Shown here in pieces: positions 24,359 to 32,177 of a stretch of 64,000 bases of DNA. This DNA is from an uncultured Candidatus Saccharibacteria bacterium. Lineage in GTDB: Bacteria; Patescibacteriota; Saccharimonadia; Saccharimonadales; Saccharimonadaceae. The stretch lies in NCBI GenBank assembly GCA_947166125.1, contig CAMVCW010000001.1, positions 1-64,000 on the forward strand, written 5' to 3'. The position numbers were made by a program, and so were the translations under genes. The notes beneath the pieces were generated by a model. The model saw nothing but the letters and a program-made list of their open reading frames with translations. It searched no databases and was not told the origin of the DNA. Positions within the stretch are counted from its first letter, which is position 1, and each line of letters begins with the position of its first letter.

Positions 24359-26058
24359 TACATTTCCTCCGGGATGTTAATGCCTAGAATATTTAAGCCG
24401 TGAGACATAGTGTCTAGATAAACTTTGACGAGTTTGGTGCGCTCAGCTTCCCTGTCGCTGCCGGCTACAGGGCAGTGTTCATAGAAGCGTGAGAACTCCT
24501 GGGCGAGTTCGTATAAGTAGCTCGCAACTTTGTGCGGCGCCATTTCGGCAACGGCTTCTTTAAGCGTGCCCTTATATTCTAAAATCTTCTTGACGAGATT
24601 ACGCTCTGCATCTGTAAATATGCTTTTTCGGAACGTTCCCTCAGGCCCATCGTTATGGGCTTCGGTCGCTCCGTATTTCCCCCGTTGGGAAATATGTTCC
24701 TCAAAAGCATCGTTTACAGATGCCAAAATCTTTTTAGCTCTGACGCAGGCATAGAGCAGGTACGGGCCGGAATTGCCGGTCATTTTGACGGATTCTTTCG
24801 GATCGAAAATGATGTGGCCGCCCATTTTGTATTTGAGGAAAGCGTATTTGGTGGCGGCGAGGGCTACGGTATTATCTGTGGAATTATATTCACTCTGCAG
24901 CTCATCACGAACCATATTTAATACATCTACGGCTTTAAGGAAATTACCCTTGCGGGAAGACATTTTGACGTTGCCGGGGAGTTTCACTAAACCATGAGTA
25001 AGATGGGTGGTTTTTTCTACCAAATCTGGAGCGTATTGTTCGACAGATTTTAGTACCACTTTCATATATTCCAATTGTTCGCTGCCGGTAATGACGACAG
25101 ATTTATCAAAATGGTAATCTTGCCATTTGGTGAAGATAAGGCCGACGTCTTTAGTTTCGTAAGTGGGGACGCCTTCTTTGTTAATGAATACGCGAGTGTG
25201 TAAGCCAAACTTATCGCCATTGAAAATTACGGCTCCATCTGACATTTCATAGACGCCCTTTTCTAGCTCTTCTTTAACTTTTGCTAAGCCTAAGTCTGCA
25301 ACAGTGGATTCGGGGTAGAATTTGTCAAAATGCACGCCAATCTGAGCGTAGAAATCTTTGAAATAATCGTAGGACAATTCCCTGCCCTTCCAGTAAAGTT
25401 CAGCTAGCTTACTATCATGAAGATTTTCGGAATTAATCTGATAAATTTTTTTGTTCAGTTCAGTGATTCTGGCATGAGCATCCTCACTATCTTCATAGGC
25501 AGCAGTGCCTTCTACATAACATTTGGCAATATCTTCGATAGTAAAATCTGCAGGAGATTTTTGCTCTAGGATATAGAGAGTTTTGGCAACGTGCAAGCCT
25601 ACATCGCCGCCAAAGTTTGCACGAATAACCTTGGCGCCGGAGTATTCAAAAAGTCGCGAGATGGAATCACCAATTATACTAGTGTAAAGATGCCCTACAT
25701 GTAGTACTTTGAAAGGGTTTGGATCGCTAAATTCACAAATAACAGTTTTGCCAGAATATTCGTCTGATGATATATTTTCTCTGAAATTGGTGCTGAGATT
25801 TTTGATTTGGGCGGCTAGATATTCGTCTGGCAAAGTGAAGTTGACAAAACCTGGTGCAGAAACTTTTGCGGAGATTTTAGGGGCGATTTCGTTTGCTATT
25901 TCCATTGGTGCTTTGTGTAAATCTTTGGCAAGTTTCAGAGCGATATTAGAAGAATAATCCGCATCGATATTCTCAGGCGATGGAGTAATATCTGGTGCAA
26001 CATCTAGACCATAGAGGTCTTTGATGGTAGTTTTAATCTGTTCGTGGATTTGTTCCAT
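24358..26058 (-). CDS. argS: Arginyl-tRNA synthetase with palindromic insertion
   Basis: 566 aa class I synthetase. N-terminal additional domain, HVGH signature (KVLHVGHLYTSIIGDS), KMSSR motif (VKMSSRKGNF) and C-terminal anticodon-binding helices (PHKVASYLYELAQEFSRFYEHCPV) are all present. Residues 446-484 come from a palindromic element (24608-24723) placed in the linker before the anticodon-binding domain, where most ArgS proteins have only a short loop. A TATAAT at 26065-26070 ends 6 nt before the ATG: leaderless. First gene of a three-gene unit. Confidence 0.95.
   Translation of the reverse strand: MEQIHEQIKTTIKDLYGLDVAPDITPSPENIDADYSSNIALKLAKDLHKAPMEIANEIAPKISAKVSAPGFVNFTLPDEYLAAQIKNLSTNFRENISSDEYSGKTVICEFSDPNPFKVLHVGHLYTSIIGDSISRLFEYSGAKVIRANFGGDVGLHVAKTLYILEQKSPADFTIEDIAKCYVEGTAAYEDSEDAHARITELNKKIYQINSENLHDSKLAELYWKGRELSYDYFKDFYAQIGVHFDKFYPESTVADLGLAKVKEELEKGVYEMSDGAVIFNGDKFGLHTRVFINKEGVPTYETKDVGLIFTKWQDYHFDKSVVITGSEQLEYMKVVLKSVEQYAPDLVEKTTHLTHGLVKLPGNVKMSSRKGNFLKAVDVLNMVRDELQSEYNSTDNTVALAATKYAFLKYKMGGHIIFDPKESVKMTGNSGPYLLYACVRAKKILASVNDAFEEHISQRGKYGATEAHNDGPEGTFRKSIFTDAERNLVKKILEYKGTLKEAVAEMAPHKVASYLYELAQEFSRFYEHCPVAGSDREAERTKLVKVYLDTMSHGLNILGINIPEEM
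24608..24723. repeat. In-frame palindromic element inside argS
   Basis: 116 bp. Outer arms GCATCTGTAAA..ATGCTTTT and their complement (ending CAGATGC) pair with a 2-base gap. The core CATCGTTATGGGC..TCGGTCGCTCCGTATTT..CCCCGTTGG..AAATATG matches 60890-60967 in the P-type ATPase and, in part, polA. In argS the core is read as FEEHISQRGKYGATEA, in the ATPase in another frame. Confidence 0.88.
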
Positions 26059-26107
26059 AAAATTATTATACCATATTTACAGGGATATGGTATAATAGAG
26101 AGAGCCT

Positions 26108-26182
26108 GCGGGTATCGTATAGCGGCTATTATGTATCCTTCCCAAGGATAAGATTGGGGTCCGACTCCCCATACCCGCACCA
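26108..26182 (+). tRNA. tRNA-Gly (CCC)
   Basis: 75 nt. Acceptor stem GCGGGTA/TACCCGC, anticodon stem TATCC/GGATA around loop TTCCCAA (anticodon CCC), T-arm GGGG-TCCGACT-CCCC, encoded CCA. An extended -10 (TGGTATAAT ending at about 26094) lies upstream. Confidence 0.94.
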
Positions 26183-26191
26183 ATGTCATCT

Positions 26192-26212
26192 AGCCCGATT
26201 GGGCTGTTTTTT
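26192..26212 (+). terminator. Terminator of tRNA-Gly
   Basis: AGCCC-GATT-GGGCT stem followed by GTTTTTT. Confidence 0.88.
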
Positions 26213-26223
26213 ATAGTGCTAAA

Positions 26224-26324
26224 TTGACATTCTGTCGAAAGTATGCCATAATTAAGAGGTATCCTTTCTCTTTTTTTAGAGGCAAGGGTTGAATCTTTAT
26301 TTTTAGAAAGGTAGGTGATATGCT
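26224..26324 (+). promoter_or_regulatory. Promoter and folded leader of the accessory operon
   Basis: TTGACA (26224-26229), 17-bp spacer, CATAAT (26247-26252). The leader that follows has CCTTTCT (about 26262) complementary to AGAAAGG just upstream of the start codon, which includes the ribosome site. A second hairpin (ATATGCTTT-GAAA-AAAGCATAT, 26318-26339) encloses the TTG start itself. Control of translation by folding is an inference. Confidence 0.65.
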
Positions 26325-26972
26325 TTGAAAAAAGCATATTTAGAACTGGTAAAACAAATCAGGGATGCCGTGCGCGAAAAAGCGAAAGATATAGGCATCC
26401 GTGAGGGCTGTATCCGCATACTGGCATATCCATGTTGCGGACTGGCCGATCAGTGGCTTGGGGGGCTAAGCGATTTTAGCGGGCCTTCGCCGGATATCGT
26501 TGACTACGAACACGCCTTCCCCATAGAGTTTTGTGGGAGCCGAAGGGCTGAAGTTGTTGGAAATAATGGCGCTAAATACAAGATGGATTGCTATGGGACT
26601 TCCGCGCTCAAAATCGCCCATTGTTCTCTTGGTCAAGACGAAGGGAACGTTCTGCTCTCTGGCTGTTTTTGCGCTACGCCGTATATTACGGAAGCCAACG
26701 GCTACTCTCCGAAATTTGGTGCACTCTGCACCGAGATTAAGTTTAGTAAAATAGCCAATGAAAAAGGCGAACTTTGTACAAAAAAGTGTGACTTCTGCGG
26801 AATTTACGTTAGTGTTTCTAGCGACCGGGATATTATTAATCCGGAGACCAACCTCTCCTGCGCTTCTGTAGCCATCAAGGTCATTGAAGAATTTTTCGTA
26901 GGTCCCGACTGGGATTGCGACGTCTTTGAGGTTGTTGCACCGGACCCGAATGTATACCTACACTGTGACTAA
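26325..26972 (+). CDS. Cysteine-rich protein of unknown function
   Basis: 215 aa, TTG start at 26325 with AGGTAGGTG upstream; the ATG at 26319 is out of frame and stops at once. About 14 cysteines, including LAYPCCGLADQ, CTKKCDFCG and several single ones, point to metal binding or disulfides. There is no signal peptide. I do not recognise a family. It ends 10 nt before the racemase gene, so the two form an operon. Codon choice is more G+C-rich than in the nearby housekeeping genes, which suggests later acquisition. Confidence 0.7.
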   Translation: MKKAYLELVKQIRDAVREKAKDIGIREGCIRILAYPCCGLADQWLGGLSDFSGPSPDIVDYEHAFPIEFCGSRRAEVVGNNGAKYKMDCYGTSALKIAHCSLGQDEGNVLLSGCFCATPYITEANGYSPKFGALCTEIKFSKIANEKGELCTKKCDFCGIYVSVSSDRDIINPETNLSCASVAIKVIEEFFVGPDWDCDVFEVVAPDPNVYLHCD

Positions 26973-26982
26973 GGAGGTCAAA

Positions 26983-27732
26983 ATGAAGCGTATCGGTATT
27001 ATTGGAGGGATGAGTTACGAGTCAACTCTCCATTACTATGAACGGATAAACCGTCAGGTGAATGAGCGCGCCGGAGGGCCGACTTCCGCAGACCTGGTAC
27101 TTCGAAGCGTAAACTTTGAGGACTACCACAAGCTGATGGAAAAAGGCGATTGGGCAACAATCGGCCGTCTCCTTCGCGCTGCAGCGAGAAACCTATTTCT
27201 CGAAAACCAATGTAATTATGTGGCGATTGCCACAAATACAATGCACAAAGTCGCTGAGTATATCGCCGAACCATATACGTGGATGCAGCATACCGGCGCC
27301 AGAGCAATACGTGTAGAAATACCTCTTGTCCACATCGGCGACTGCATCGCCAAGAAGTGCAAAGAGGTGGGGGCTAAACGCGTGCTCCTCCTCGGAACTA
27401 AATTCACCATGACCGAAGATTTCATGGCGAAACGCCTTGCGCAACATGGTATCGAGGTGATGTCGGTAGATAATTATCCTGAAGAAATCGAAGAGATCGA
27501 CCGAGTTATCTTCGATGAACTATGCCACGGAGTTGTGACTGCCGAATCTAAGGAATTCATGATGAACTTCGTTTATCAATTCCCTGCTGATAGTGATATT
27601 CGTCCCGACGCAATCATCCTTGGTTGTACCGAGCTCGAGATGATTCTTGAGCAGGATGACGTGGATATCCCGCTAATTAACTCCACTCAGGCCCATATCG
27701 ATAAGATTGTCGAACTATGCCTCGAAGACTAA
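26983..27732 (+). CDS. Aspartate/glutamate racemase-family protein
   Basis: 249 aa. N-terminal IGIIGGMSYEST loop, first catalytic region AIATNTMHKV and second ILGCTELEMIL. The first acid/base residue is Thr rather than Cys and the second is Cys, the Thr/Cys pair seen in E. coli YgeA-type broad amino acid racemases. The ATG at 26983 is chosen for the perfect AAGGAGGT 5 nt upstream and the family start. It would interconvert L- and D-amino acids, perhaps for interaction with the host cell wall. It is second in an operon with the cysteine-rich protein. Confidence 0.85.
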   Translation: MKRIGIIGGMSYESTLHYYERINRQVNERAGGPTSADLVLRSVNFEDYHKLMEKGDWATIGRLLRAAARNLFLENQCNYVAIATNTMHKVAEYIAEPYTWMQHTGARAIRVEIPLVHIGDCIAKKCKEVGAKRVLLLGTKFTMTEDFMAKRLAQHGIEVMSVDNYPEEIEEIDRVIFDELCHGVVTAESKEFMMNFVYQFPADSDIRPDAIILGCTELEMILEQDDVDIPLINSTQAHIDKIVELCLED

Positions 27733-27777
27733 ACTTATCTACCTATACACTTTATAAGGTTCCAGTTTACTGGGGCC

Positions 27778-28065
27778 TTATTTTTGATCATTATGATGAG
27801 CAAGGTGCTCCATCATTACAAAACCATCGTAGTATTTTTGCATTTTTGTGGGGTTGGTATGGTAGGAATTGTTATTGAAAAAGTAGTCACAAAACTCATC
27901 GCGGGCTTTTAAGATTTCGGTAAGACGCACAGAGTTCTCAACGTTAGCTTCGATAGTAAAATCAAAAAGTTCCAAAGCGCGATTTATGGCTTTGTTAGCG
28001 CGAGCTTGATTCCCCTTTTCTGTCCATTTGAGTGAGCGCGAAACTTCACTGCCGATATTACCCAT
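27778..28065 (-). CDS. Small conserved helical protein, possibly 5'-truncated by a stop codon
   Basis: 95 aa. GNIGSEVSRSLKWTEKGN, RALELFDFTI, RLTEILKARDEFCDYFF and a final KYYDGF segment match a small uncharacterised family of helical proteins found in many bacteria. The ATG directly follows an in-frame TAA. Upstream in the same frame, 28069-28146 encodes a 26-residue peptide starting behind a good AAGGAG site. The full gene may therefore have been split by a nonsense change, or translation may restart at 28065. Confidence 0.65.
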   Translation of the reverse strand: MGNIGSEVSRSLKWTEKGNQARANKAINRALELFDFTIEANVENSVRLTEILKARDEFCDYFFNNNSYHTNPTKMQKYYDGFVMMEHLAHHNDQK

Positions 28066-28146
28066 TTAGTAGGTGATGGGGCGGGTTTGCCAATCCTGAC
28101 AAACCTCTTTGTCGTGGATGTAATTTACTTTAGCCATTGTATGCAT
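28066..28146 (-). other. Upstream in-frame peptide separated by TAA from 27778-28065
   Basis: ATG at 28146 with AAGGAG 4 nt before it; the peptide MHTMAKVNYIHDKEVCQD.. ends at TAA (28066-28068), immediately before the downstream ATG in the same frame. This looks like the original N-terminus of the downstream protein. It could also be a translated leader peptide. Confidence 0.5.
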
Positions 28147-28214
28147 TATGCTCCTTGAACAAAATATTTAAAAGCCGCCGCGGTGTTTTCCTTGATTTTT
28201 TATGGGTTTTGTGG

Positions 28215-28220
28215 TATAAT
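28215..28220 (+). promoter_or_regulatory. -10 box of the lipoprotein gene
   Basis: TATAAT with upstream TGG, 43 nt before the ATG at 28264; GGAGGTG lies 8 nt before that ATG. Confidence 0.6.
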
Positions 28221-28263
28221 GTATGAGATAGGGGCGTATCTTAATAACTGGAGGTGCAAAAAC

Positions 28264-29109
28264 ATGAAAAAGATAATTGCCTTATTGGTGCTTGTTGGCA
28301 TGATTTTTTCTGTTTGTTTGGCAGGTTGTGGGCAACAAAGTCAGATAGCAGAAACTAGCCAACCGTCGGAATATGATCAGCTACACCAGGTAGAGTCTAA
28401 CGTCTTAATGGAAAATACTATTATTCACGAAGGGCTAACTGAAGTGTTGCCAGATTTAAAGACCTTGGTTAGGGATTCTTTGAGTAAAAAGAACTATCTG
28501 AATTGGGGACAATTTGAAACCGTCTCTGAGATAAGAGAGTTCAAAAGCCCAGAGTTAGTCGGCGACTTCGCTGAAACAACTGCTTTTTACCCTGCTGGGA
28601 CACGCATAATTGTAGTGTGTCCGAAATTTTTTGCCATAAGAAATGGCGATCAGCAAACATATTCCCTAGCGCATGAGCTGGTACACTCCTTAACAGGCGT
28701 TGGTAAAAGCGGTGAAGAAGCTTCTATGAATTTATTTATGGAGGGTATTACCGACTATTTAACTAACTCGATGTTGGTGGACACTAACCTAGAATATGTA
28801 CCAACTTATCAGAATGAGTTATACTGTATAACTTGGTTGGCGGCGCTGTATGGGGATGATAATATCGCAAAAATCATTTGTAGTGGTGAAATAATCAGCT
28901 TTATTGATGAGCAGGCCGGAAAAACTGGCACTGGCGCCAGCCTTCATAATGTCTTGGCTACCCTCGATAAAAGCAATGACCGAAAAGAAGCGAGGGATGC
29001 TATTTTGACCGAAATTAGCATCTTGCAAACAATGAGTGGTGAAAAAATCGAGATAAGCGAAAAGTTTACCGAAATTTTTAAGGCCGCTTACGCACCTTAT
29101 CTGAATTGA
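28264..29109 (+). CDS. Lipoprotein with HExxH metalloprotease motif
   Basis: 281 aa from the ATG at 28264; the longer frame upstream is rejected because GGAGGTG and a signal sequence fit here. A lipoprotein signal (KKIIALLVLVGMIFSVC, then LAGC lipobox at about residue 22) anchors it to the outer face of the membrane. The zinc motif HELVH (in LAHELVHSLTG) and a downstream glutamate (EGITDYLTN) form a gluzincin-like site. It could cut host or self surface proteins. SD-led and isolated in the accessory block; stop is TGA, followed by a terminator. Confidence 0.8.
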   Translation: MKKIIALLVLVGMIFSVCLAGCGQQSQIAETSQPSEYDQLHQVESNVLMENTIIHEGLTEVLPDLKTLVRDSLSKKNYLNWGQFETVSEIREFKSPELVGDFAETTAFYPAGTRIIVVCPKFFAIRNGDQQTYSLAHELVHSLTGVGKSGEEASMNLFMEGITDYLTNSMLVDTNLEYVPTYQNELYCITWLAALYGDDNIAKIICSGEIISFIDEQAGKTGTGASLHNVLATLDKSNDRKEARDAILTEISILQTMSGEKIEISEKFTEIFKAAYAPYLN

Positions 29110-29130
29110 GTCCCTGATGGGGCTCTTTTT
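29108..29130 (+). terminator. Terminator of the lipoprotein gene
   Basis: GAGTCCC-TGAT-GGGGCTC stem (one wobble) followed by TTTTT. Confidence 0.85.
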
Positions 29131-29137
29131 GGTGATA

Positions 29138-30166
29138 TTATTCCGATTGCGGAATTTCTGCAGCGGGATCAGAGATACTAATGTATTCAGAAATTTTGCC
29201 GTCTTCTTTTAGCGTAGCGAATTGTTTGGCGAATTCTGTAAATGGAACTTTAATAGACACAAAATCTACTTCGGAATCGGTTTTTTTGATAAGTTTAACG
29301 AAATAATAGCCATCGCCATTCATGGAGACAAAACGACCGCTACTTTTGCCGGGCTCTAATTTCATAGCCTCAGAAGCGCGGCCACCGTCTATATTTCTAT
29401 TATCTACCAAGCCGCCGGTTTCTTCGTAAACAATCTCGCCGCCGAGTTGATCAGCAACGGCTTTGTAGTCATTGCCATTTTCCGCTAAAAGTGTTTCTAC
29501 CCTGCTGGCGATTTTGTTGGCGTTTGTATCGATATCCATCTCTACTTTGGCTTTAACAAGAGTGAGATAAAGCATACGATCATATTCGCTTTTATCCAGG
29601 CCAAAATTGTTTTCAATAATCTTGATGAAGCCTTCTTCGCTACGGTCTATGCCACCGATTTTGAGGTGACGATCAAATTCTGCAGCAACTTCTTCTTGTG
29701 AAACCGTGATATCCGATGCTTTGGCAAGCTTGGTAGCGTAAGCGTATTTTTCGGCTTCGGTGAGAGCGGAACGTTTATATTCGGAACGAAGCTCTTCAAA
29801 TGAAGATTCGTCGAACTGGCTGCCAGATTGGCGTTCTATAGAAGTCATACTGCTGCGGTAGAGCATGAGATAATCCGAGAAACGAACTTCTTCGCCATCT
29901 ACATTAGCAACAGATAGTGGCAAAACTTTAGTAATATTAAAAAGTAGCTGATCCGTCATGCCGATGCGGTATAGAGCAAGCCAGCCACCAATAAAAATCA
30001 TTGCAAAAACAACTAGTGCAATGAGTATAGTATTAATAACGATGCGATGGCGCGTCCACTGAAAAGGATATTTGAACTTGCGACCTTTGGCAAGGACCTC
30101 TTCGCGACGTTCTTCTACCTTTTCTTTCTCAGTTTTTTTCTCTTCTTTCTTGGAGAGTAATTTCAT
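29138..30166 (-). CDS. Membrane-anchored SurA/PrsA-like peptidyl-prolyl isomerase
   Basis: 342 aa. A highly charged cytosolic N-terminus (KKEEKKTEKEKVEERREE) and one transmembrane helix at about residues 45-68 are followed by an extracellular SurA_N-like helical chaperone region (NVDGEEVRFSDYLMLYRS, LTEAEKYAYATKLAK) and a parvulin-like segment (GLVDNRNIDGGRASEAM, GDGYYFVKLIKK). It probably helps exported proteins fold, such as pilins and FISUMP proteins. It is monocistronic, divergent from tRNA-Arg. Confidence 0.75.
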   Translation of the reverse strand: MKLLSKKEEKKTEKEKVEERREEVLAKGRKFKYPFQWTRHRIVINTILIALVVFAMIFIGGWLALYRIGMTDQLLFNITKVLPLSVANVDGEEVRFSDYLMLYRSSMTSIERQSGSQFDESSFEELRSEYKRSALTEAEKYAYATKLAKASDITVSQEEVAAEFDRHLKIGGIDRSEEGFIKIIENNFGLDKSEYDRMLYLTLVKAKVEMDIDTNANKIASRVETLLAENGNDYKAVADQLGGEIVYEETGGLVDNRNIDGGRASEAMKLEPGKSSGRFVSMNGDGYYFVKLIKKTDSEVDFVSIKVPFTEFAKQFATLKEDGKISEYISISDPAAEIPQSE

Positions 30167-30200
30167 GATATAATCATTATAACATATTTGGTTTTATTTG

Positions 30201-30275
30201 GCCCGGTGGCTCAATGGATAGAGCAATTCCGTCCTAAGGAAGAGGTTGTGCGTTCGACTCGCACCCGGGTCACCA
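30201..30275 (+). tRNA. tRNA-Arg (CCT)
   Basis: 75 nt. Acceptor GCCCGGT/ACCCGGGT region, D-arm GGCTCAATGGATAGAGC, anticodon loop GTCCTAA (anticodon CCT) on a stem with one end mismatch, T-arm GTGCG-TTCGACT-CGCAC, encoded CCA. A shortened copy of its 3' end lies 42 nt downstream. Confidence 0.9.
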
Positions 30276-30316
30276 TTTTTTGTTGTGGAACTTTCTATAT
30301 GCTCGTCGAACCTAGC

Positions 30317-30341
30317 GGTGCGACTCACACCCGGGTCACCA
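30317..30341 (+). pseudogene. tRNA-Arg 3'-end remnant
   Basis: GGTGCGACTCACACCCGGGTCACCA repeats the T-arm and acceptor end of the tRNA-Arg at 30201-30275, with 3 bases lost and one changed. No D-arm or anticodon arm is left. It is either a decayed tandem tRNA or an attachment-site scar. Confidence 0.75.
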
Positions 30342-30352
30342 GAAAATAAAGA

Positions 30353-30374
30353 AGCCCTGAGGGGGCTATTTTTA
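30353..30374 (+). terminator. Terminator after tRNA-Arg and its remnant
   Basis: AGCCC-TGAGG-GGGCT stem followed by ATTTTT. Confidence 0.8.
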
Positions 30375-30391
30375 TGCAGAAGGTTTACATG

Positions 30392-30414
30392 AAAAAGGGG
30401 GCCGGGATGGCCTC
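30392..30414 (-). terminator. Possible minus-strand terminator
   Basis: On the minus strand GGAGGCC-ATCC-CGGCCCCC (imperfect) is followed by TTTTTC. It would end a transcript from the small frame at 30429-30554. Confidence 0.5.
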
Positions 30415-30428
30415 CATGAGGTAGGGGT

Positions 30429-30554
30429 TTAGACGATGATCGTAATCTCTACCCCCGTAGCCGGAGTCAGGATAATCGCACAGATGCGATCAAGGTTAAG
30501 AGCGGAATGCCCACGATAGTATGTTTCGGCACGTTTGATGAACGCATCCCACAT
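30429..30554 (-). CDS. Possible small protein, 41 aa
   Basis: MWDAFIKRAETYYRGHSALN is followed by a hydrophobic C-terminus with VEITIIV. The open frame continues upstream to 30686 but there overlaps the promoter and start of the ABC transporter gene, so the shorter form is preferred. A terminator-like hairpin follows. There is no clear ribosome site or known family. Support is weak. Confidence 0.35.
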   Translation of the reverse strand: MWDAFIKRAETYYRGHSALNLDRICAIILTPATGVEITIIV

Positions 30555-30604
30555 ACTTAATTCGTCAATACGTTGAGCTAAGAAGCTTGTGGTATAATGT
30601 AGAT

Positions 30605-31477
30605 ATGACGAGAAAACGGGCGGAGAAGGTGAAAAAATTCTTTTCTGGGTGGTGGCTTTTGATCCTCTTGATGGTGGGACTAGCAATTTTAAACACCGTG
30701 ACTTTAATCCAAAATCTAGAAAGTTACGATTATATAGTGGAAACCAATGCGTTTTTTGCGCCGTTTGAGTTTTATGATAATCGCAAAATTGTAGGGGTGG
30801 ATATAGACATCATCAACCGCGTAGCGGAAAAATTAAACGCAAAGATTGAGATTAAAAATGTGGAATTTGATTTAATTATCGACAACGTGGCAAGTGGTGT
30901 TATTGCTGACGCTGGTGCGGCAGGATTGACTATTACGCCAGCGCGGGCGGAAAAAGTAGATTTTAGTATTCCCTACTATACTTCGGTACAGTATGTGATT
31001 TTCGATAAAAATGCAGCACCAGAGACGCGTAATGGGCACGTAGTGTGGGAAGCTTTAGCTGGCAAAACGCTTGGGTCACAAATGGGCAGTACAGGATATT
31101 TGTTTATGTCTGGCGAAGTGGACGACGGCATGTTGAAAAATACCAATACTAAAATTAAAGGATTTGATTCGCATCAATTGACGGCGGATGCAATAGGCGC
31201 ACATATTATTGATTATGCGATTGCGGATGAACTGGCGGCAAGGTTTATTGTAGAAAAAAATCCGAACTTGGCAGCTTTGCCATTGTATTATAGCGGAAAA
31301 ACCGTAGAAGAAGATTATCCGGCAGAAGAATCCTATGCGATTGCAGTGAATAAGCAACGAACGGAGCTATTGAACGCGTTCAATGAGGTGCTGGCGGAGA
31401 TGCTGGAGCCTGGCGAAGATGGCAAAACCGAAATTGATAAATTAATATTAAAATATATGGGACTTACAAATGGATAA
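30605..31477 (+). CDS. Amino acid ABC transporter, substrate-binding protein
   Basis: 290 aa from the ATG at 30605; TATAAT at 30593-30598 ends 6 nt upstream, so leaderless. It is held by an N-terminal transmembrane helix (WWLLILLMVGLAILNTVTLI) rather than a lipobox. The SBP_bac_3 fold is clear: FAPFEFYDNRKIVGVDIDI, LTITPARAEKVDFSIPYY, GSQMGSTGYLF, YAIADELAARF and ESYAIAVNK. It binds a polar amino acid, identity unknown. It overlaps the permease gene by 8 nt in a three-gene importer operon. Confidence 0.92.
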   Translation: MTRKRAEKVKKFFSGWWLLILLMVGLAILNTVTLIQNLESYDYIVETNAFFAPFEFYDNRKIVGVDIDIINRVAEKLNAKIEIKNVEFDLIIDNVASGVIADAGAAGLTITPARAEKVDFSIPYYTSVQYVIFDKNAAPETRNGHVVWEALAGKTLGSQMGSTGYLFMSGEVDDGMLKNTNTKIKGFDSHQLTADAIGAHIIDYAIADELAARFIVEKNPNLAALPLYYSGKTVEEDYPAEESYAIAVNKQRTELLNAFNEVLAEMLEPGEDGKTEIDKLILKYMGLTNG

Positions 31478-32168
31478 TTTCTTTGAAAAAATAGTAGAAC
31501 TTTTTACAACGCCAGAATATATCGAATCTTTACTGCATGGATTTTTGCTAACGCTACAGATTTCGTTTTTTGCGATAATCATTGGGCTAATACTTGGGAC
31601 GGTGATTGCACTGGTGGACACAGCGCAGAAATCGCGGTGGATGATAATACCGAAGTTTATATGCAAAGTATATACCACCATTATCCGTGGTACACCAATG
31701 GCCTTGCAGCTATTTATTATGTTCTTTGTGATATTTGCAATTAGAGGGTTTCCGCAGATTATTACGGCGATACTAGCGTTTGGCTTTAATTCGGCGGCAT
31801 ATGTGGCAGAAGTGATCCGGAGTGGCATACAATCCGTGGACAGTGGACAAACAGAAGCAGGGCTGGCGCTAGGGTTATCGAGATTCACAATTTTCCGGAA
31901 AATTGTGGCGCCACAAGCGATCAAAAACATTATTCCGGCATTGGGTAATGAAATTATTACCGTAATAAAAGAGACGGCTATTGCGAGTATGGTAGGGCTG
32001 TACGACCTTAATATGGCAGCGAAGGATATTGGTTCTGGACAAAATATGGCAAGTTATATAGTACCGATGTTTGTGGCGGCGTTGTTCTACTTGGCGGTGG
32101 TGTATTTGATTACGTTCGTGATTAAACGGATTGAGAAAAAATTAAGAGAGAGTGATTCGCGGGTATAG
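31470..32168 (+). CDS. Amino acid ABC transporter permease (HisM/GlnP type)
   Basis: 232 aa, about five membrane helices. The family hallmark TIIRGTPMALQLFIMFF and the EAA loop (EAGLALGLSRFTIFRKIVAPQAIKNIIPALGNE) that contacts the ATPase are well kept. It forms the channel for amino acids delivered by the upstream binding protein. Probably a homodimer since only one permease gene is present. Confidence 0.94.
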   Translation: MDNFFEKIVELFTTPEYIESLLHGFLLTLQISFFAIIIGLILGTVIALVDTAQKSRWMIIPKFICKVYTTIIRGTPMALQLFIMFFVIFAIRGFPQIITAILAFGFNSAAYVAEVIRSGIQSVDSGQTEAGLALGLSRFTIFRKIVAPQAIKNIIPALGNEIITVIKETAIASMVGLYDLNMAAKDIGSGQNMASYIVPMFVAALFYLAVVYLITFVIKRIEKKLRESDSRV

Positions 32169-32177
32169 GAGAAAAAG

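Noticed and set aside
26319-26327. ATG start for the accessory operon
   Set aside because: The frame is ATG-Leu-stop; the real frame starts at the TTG 6 nt later.
30317-30341. A second functional tRNA-Arg
   Set aside because: Only the T-arm and acceptor 3' strand remain; no 5' half or anticodon arm.
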